Positions 59,489 through 64,000 of a DNA stretch of 64,000 nucleotides are shown piece by piece. Source of the stretch: Rhynchonema sp. JSB1_4 (lineage: Eukaryota; Nematoda; Chromadorea; Monhysterida; Xyalidae); NCBI GenBank assembly GCA_030248065.1, contig JASAMV010006412.1, positions 34,081-98,080 on the forward strand, written 5' to 3'. The notes beneath the pieces were generated by a model. It had not been told where the DNA came from. It saw only the letters and a list, made by a program, of their open reading frames with translations, and searched no databases. Position 1 is the stretch's first letter. Each line of letters begins with the position of its first letter. A program made the position numbers and the translations under genes.

Positions 59489-62077
59489 ATGGGTTCGTAC
59501 TCCGGCATTCAAGTGTTCAGCTGGGTTGTGTTGGCGATTGGCACCGCTGCCATTGTGGGTGCGATGATCACACCGTGGTGGACAAAACACGCTGTGCTTG
59601 GAGGCATCAGTAAGTACAGATGGTGGGATGGCACCGTATTCTAGTTTATTATGTTAGGCTACAGTTGCTTTATTCTGCAGAAGTCAGTTTGACGAAAAAA
59701 TGACATGTAACAGATTTTACGCTGGTCAGATTATTGAAGCACTGAAAACGCAAAAAGTGTCTCACGATAGAGCTGGTCGGACCAGGTTCGCTTCCGCCTG
59801 TTCGTGCAAAGTGCGGATCACTGCTTTTTCCAGTATTTATCATCTGACAAGTCATCTATCGCTCGACTTGATGTACATGTAACCTGTTTTTGGAACCTGC
59901 GCAAAAAGTGGGTTCCAATTTTCAAGAAAATCTAAATTCCGTGCAATAAGACTGTATATTTGCGCACAGCCGACAGCATCACAACGCATCGTGGTCTGTG
60001 GCAGTCGTGCACGTCGATGAAAGGCAAGGTGGACGTGGTGGACTTTAACGTCAACAACGAGGGCTGTCAGAATCGATTGGAATCCATTATGGATGCGTTC
60101 AAGGACAGTGACACCGCAAAGCAGACCATTGATGAGATTGCGGAGGGCGGCAATCCGACGAAAATGCAGAGTACGTTTGGTCGCTTCGATTTGGGGCACT
60201 CGTACATGGGGTTGTATGGGATTTGAAGTCAATTATGACGACCATTTCAAGGCAAATGCAATTCCTGTTCATGCTGTAGCTTGCGATCGAGTTGTACCAC
60301 AATGATTTCGACAAGCGTTACAATTAATTTTTACGCTGCTCAAAATTATGTTGTTCCGGTCCCATCGGAAACAACGGCTGAAACAAGAACATACACATAC
60401 CTGCATTGCATCCATCATAGTCGTTGCGTTGTGTGATTGACTTCAAGTTTTTGGATAACAACGAGTTTAATTCACACGTGCTCACATTACATCTTGCTCT
60501 GTTCCTTTTTTCAGTCTGGGAATTGGGCGTGTTGGGATTGATGTTCGCATCTGGATTGCTCGGTTTCATCGCCGTTGTGCTCGCGCCCTGTTGTTGTCAT
60601 CGATGTGGCTGTTGTCTCGGCACTTTCGTCATGCTCGCTGGTCGGTACAATCGGGATTGGCTTTTGGGTCCACCCGTCCAGCTGATTTATTTGATGTCTA
60701 AAAAGCAAACGAATAGACGTGCAGAACAGAATAGGTAAAACAGCTGATGTGACGGTGTTATTGCGCTGAGCGGCGGTTCAGGGACGGGCTTAGGCTCATT
60801 CAGTCTTTGGTTCACTTGGGCCAACCACATGCGTAAGTCTAATAGCATATGACTGCGAACAAGCGCAAAGATAAGTCACCGCCAAGCTGAACCAGTATCG
60901 CTATATATTTTTAGACGGGCTCCGTTTGCCCGAAAACAAGTAGTCGCCGCTTATCCGCTATTCTTGACCCATTTGTGGTCATCAACTGACAGAAGTTGTT
61001 CCGATGCCAAGTTTGGTTCCCAATAGCCTGCTGCACTGATGTTTCAGCCCTGTGCGCCCTGGCTGCATTGGCAACGTTCATCTACTACACCGAATCGGGC
61101 AGCAAAATCCAGACCAGTCTCGGACCGATCGATATTAAAGTGAATAAACCAGCAGATGTGAGTGGTTTCGTCTCAAGAATTTATGAATTTTTTATTGCGT
61201 ATGGAATCGGACTAAGTATAGTCCAACCACGTGCTCATGAGACGACTCTTTTTAAAGCTTGCTCGGCCAGATTCAAAAATGCGCCGGCTACACGGGTTTT
61301 CGCAAACAAAAGAAAGAGATTGGGCCGAGAGACATGATGACAAGTTCCAGCTGGCTGACCTCAATTTGTTGCGTGCTTACGCGAACAGCAACGTTGTTCA
61401 ACACACTAATGTTTTGGGAGTCAAAAGGGAATTTACGCACCGAGGTGGAGAGCGTGTTTTTAAAAAATACATGCGTTTCTCTTTCTTTCATTTCCGAAAT
61501 GCGTGGAACCGGAACATTATTGGATCCGTTCAAGTAAACTTCAAAATAAGTCGTCTCATGAGTTCGTGGCTGGACTATACTGATACGACACGACACTTAT
61601 TGCATTCAGAATAGTTCAAGGTTTACTGATGATGCTAATTTTATGACTGTCAGCGTGTAAAACTTGTTCCCGGACTGCGGAGCATGCGGTTACCTTTTTG
61701 GGTTACCTTTCATCTGGCCACCAACCAAGAGCGAAGCTGGATTTCGCTGTTGGTGCAAAAATCGAGTTTGGACCATCTAGCCTGAACTAATGGGCAACTT
61801 TTACGATGGCGTGATTAAATAATCGTCTCGTCCGTCGACCTAAAATTTTGTCGATGGATCGATTCGATCACCATTTATTTCGATGTCAGCCTTTCTCAAA
61901 TTTTGATGGTTTCCAGTAGTTGCTTGTACTTCCATAATCCCAGACCTGATGTTTCAGTGGAAGGACAGCTACAGCTATTCATTCTTCGCCGCATGTGCGG
62001 GCGCGTTGTGTCAGTTCGTGACGGCCATTCTCTTCTGCGTGTCACGTTCGCGTGAGACCGCCTATTCCGGCATCTGA
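59489..62077 (+). CDS. CLC/claudin-like four-pass membrane protein
   Basis: Five exons in phase, 225 residues: 59489-59609, 59970-60170, 60515-60640, 61048-61157 and 61958-62077 (TGA). TM1 is at about 9-29, followed by the PWW pair (30-31) and GLWQSC (49-54), the W-GLW-C signature of the claudin/PMP22 superfamily. The extracellular loop is acidic with two more cysteines. TM2 is at about 111-130, then a CCCHRCGCC cluster at the cytosolic turn, then TM3 and TM4 (the last in exon 5, ending RSRETAYSGI). Family role: junction or membrane-domain organisation; the CLC-like group is common in nematodes. The fit to that group is from memory of the pattern, not a search. Introns 3 and 4 both end in CTGATGTTTCAG, and intron 4 holds MITE copy B. 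The upstream TGAAACATCA word (59464) lies 16 bases before the ATG. Confidence 0.8.
61216..61580. mobile_element. TIR MITE, copy B, in intron 4 of the four-pass protein gene
   Basis: 365 bases, the same family and orientation as 27574-27942, with the same terminal repeats (GTATAGTCCAACCAC ... GGCTGGACTATAC). Differences are scattered substitutions and single-base indels, so the two copies are old or diverged independently. Confidence 0.8.
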
Positions 62078-63668
62078 TCAATCGATATTGAAGGATCGAT
62101 TCGATATCGATTGATTGATTGATGAATGTCAATCAACGTGCAATCTCAGTCTCTAGTGCTCTCGCTCTCTCTCTATTCTCTAAGATTATAAGATTTTTTG
62201 CAAAAATTGTCTTTTATTTTCGGGCGCAATATTCTTTTGATTACTCTCGCATCAATTCATAGTTCGAGACACCTTTTATATTCTACCTAATTGTGATTAC
62301 CGTGCTAGCGGTAGTGTCACGTGATTTTTTTTCGCATTTCTTTGTGTCAAGAAGTCACTTTGTCGCAACCAGCTTTGTTGAGTCGAAAGCTCAACTGAAG
62401 TCCCACAGAAATATAGCATTGGTTGCGTCAAGCTTGGTTGACCCTTCCATACACTTATCATTTACCCATCATGATCTGGATCTGTGTACTATTTTCTCTT
62501 TGTTTTCATTTTGCGCACAATATTATCATCAAGTGTTGATGCTTTGTATTACTGTTGATTCAAAGTTCGGGTCTTTTTCGCTAGTAACTGCATGTTATTC
62601 ATTTTATTGCTTGGGTCTTGGGCTGAGAAGTTGGCAAACTTACTGCTGTCTTTTTTACCTGTTTTCAGAAGTGAGTGTACTTTTTTCGCGTTTTTTGTGC
62701 AAATTGTATGCCATTCGCGCTGGAAGTGAATCAGGGTACATATGTAGTTCTTGCATGAATTTTGCTCTTTTATATAATCCGCACTGAGGCAGCATTTTAC
62801 ATCGAAAATTAGCAAAACAACGAAATAAAATAATGTTTTTAAAATTTGAGTATTTAAACATTTTTGTTTTGTTTTGCCAAGTGTACATGTGGTATCATGA
62901 TTAAGTCCTTGCCCATGCTAAACAATCCCGCTGTTTATCACTCCTCTCTACAGCGTGAGAACAAAATCCCATAACTTTATTCGGTTACTGTGACATTTCG
63001 TGCTTTTCTATTTTCTCTTCCTTTTTATTTGATCGTTATCACATCCATTTAAATCTCCCTAATTTTGAAGATTTTTTGTCTTTTTTTGCATATCGCCGTT
63101 CTTTATTTACCAACACGTTATTATTCTGTCATGGTGTCTATGTGTGTGTGTGTGCACGTACTGTACATTGTTTGTTTTCTTCAAATTTGTTGTTTATACA
63201 TATTCTAACCTTTGTAATTGCGTCAGTTCATGTCTGAGCCCGGCTGGCTACTGTATCCCCATTCGTGACCGGTCAGTATGATACATTTTGATCAACCAAA
63301 ATGCCCGCTGGTCGAAAGTGATGCACATGTTTACTCTATAATGATGTCATGCGCTTCGTGCTTCTCGCAAGTTTATACCGTATAATAAAATTGATGTTTA
63401 TACTTAATAAAGCGTTGGGAAAAAATGGATTGTGGCATAAAACGGAAAACGAAAAGTTAACAAACGGAATTTACACAGATTACCGCACAAACTGTATTTA
63501 TCGATGTCTTGAACCGAAGTTTGCTATATATAGAGCCTCACCAGTAAGTTGGTTCAGAAAATGTCCCCTTTTTCGTCCTTCGAATCGTCCCCGGATTCGC
63601 AATATAGAAAACTCCTGCACGACCAAAATGCGGCTGACCAAACCGTTAATTCAAAAAAGTGCCATAAC
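62078..63668. other. 3' flank of the four-pass protein gene
   Basis: AT-rich, with no exon supported. A CT run lies at 62159-62172, with AAATAAAATAATG near 62822 and a GT run near 63143-63152. There is nothing else of note. Confidence 0.4.
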
Positions 63669-63740
63669 CGTCGACTCCTGGTCATGTTGCGTCCACCATG
63701 GTGTAACTATTGCACCCACAATTGCAGTGGTGCCAATGGA
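63669..63740 (-). pseudogene. Broken first exon of a second CLC/claudin-like gene
   Basis: The minus strand encodes SIGTTAIVGAIVTPWWTQH, nearly the same as IGTAAIVGAMITPWWTKH in exon 1 of the gene at 59489, with about 45 of 58 bases alike. Upstream in frame there is only a short hydrophobic stretch and then a stop; no ATG and no acceptor are visible. The following sequence shows no GLW exon. It is most likely a decayed inverted duplicate, or an isolated exon of a gene whose remainder lies outside the window. Confidence 0.6.
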
Positions 63741-64000
63741 CAGAGACACACATCCGAATAGTGGGGAGGGGGCAAGAATACAAAGTCATTTAGTTTGTTG
63801 CCTTTCATTCAAATGTCCACACAAACGGAGCACACTGCAATTCCACCGGAATGGTCGATTAACACTTCAATGATTTCGTCTCCGTGGCAGTAGCAAAATG
63901 CCAGCCAGAACTGATGTGGAATGACGACTTGTTGTTTAGTATCGTGCACTAACACCCAAGCTATACAACACTGTACAGCAAAACAAAACAGACAAAACAT

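Noticed and set aside
61231..61614. Open frames across the MITE copies that give similar peptides at 27.6 and 61.3 kb
   Set aside because: Similarity follows from the DNA repeat; several frames are equally open and nothing resembles a transposase.
63349..63873. A 174-codon plus-strand open frame
   Set aside because: It overlaps the minus-strand CLC-like exon remnant, and the peptide has no coherent domain.
1..64000. CRISPR array, phage, plasmid or bacterial operon
   Set aside because: No regularly spaced direct repeats; genes have introns and typical animal domains.

Overview
This looks like animal nuclear DNA from an ecdysozoan, most likely a nematode outside the Caenorhabditis group. The evidence is indirect. 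Genes have many short introns with TTTCAG-type acceptors. One start codon lies a single base after a strong 3' splice site, as expected if a spliced leader is added. Degenerate copies of the nematode telomere unit TTAGGC (GCCTAA on the other strand) lie inside transposons. The gene set (a DAF-38-like receptor, a CLC/claudin-like four-pass protein, a well-conserved RING1) also fits. The species is not identifiable from sequence alone; a tardigrade or other ecdysozoan is the main alternative. All gene models below were made by hand from splice sites and reading phase.

Layout. 1-191 (-): end of an exon of an unrecognised gene. 910-1617 (-): eight-finger C2H2 protein. 4027-7324 (-) and 16427-23058 (+): two ABCG half-transporters that resemble the sterol-transporter pair ABCG5/ABCG8, arranged head to head as in vertebrates but 9 kb apart. 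The space between them and the introns of the second gene are full of nested DNA transposons. 23365-26510 (-): a seven-pass receptor with two interchangeable last exons, tail to tail with the second transporter. 26.5-39.1 kb: repeat-bearing, gene-poor DNA. 39107-47036 (+): a 13-exon myocardin/MRTF-type SRF coactivator (SAP, coiled coil, two acidic C-terminal motifs) without visible RPEL or B1 boxes. 49590-52012 (+): a RING1/RNF2 Polycomb E3 ligase. 52.0-59.5 kb: no gene seen. 59489-62077 (+): CLC/claudin-like four-pass protein, with a broken relative of its first exon on the opposite strand at 63.7 kb.

Mobile DNA. Four short elements have perfect 8-bp target duplications. Three belong to one GC-rich hAT-like MITE family and the fourth is a foldback nested in one of them. 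Many other foldbacks lie in introns or the 3' UTR, and one carries tRNA-derived A and B boxes.

Most unusual signals. (1) The 10-mer TGATGTTTCA occurs 15 times on both strands where about 0.2 is expected, mostly in introns, and three times it forms the 3' splice site. (2) A second dispersed word, TGTTATCATGCCCATC, sits in introns. (3) Both ATP sites of the ABCG pair have lost key residues. (4) The receptor's terminal exon is duplicated in phase.
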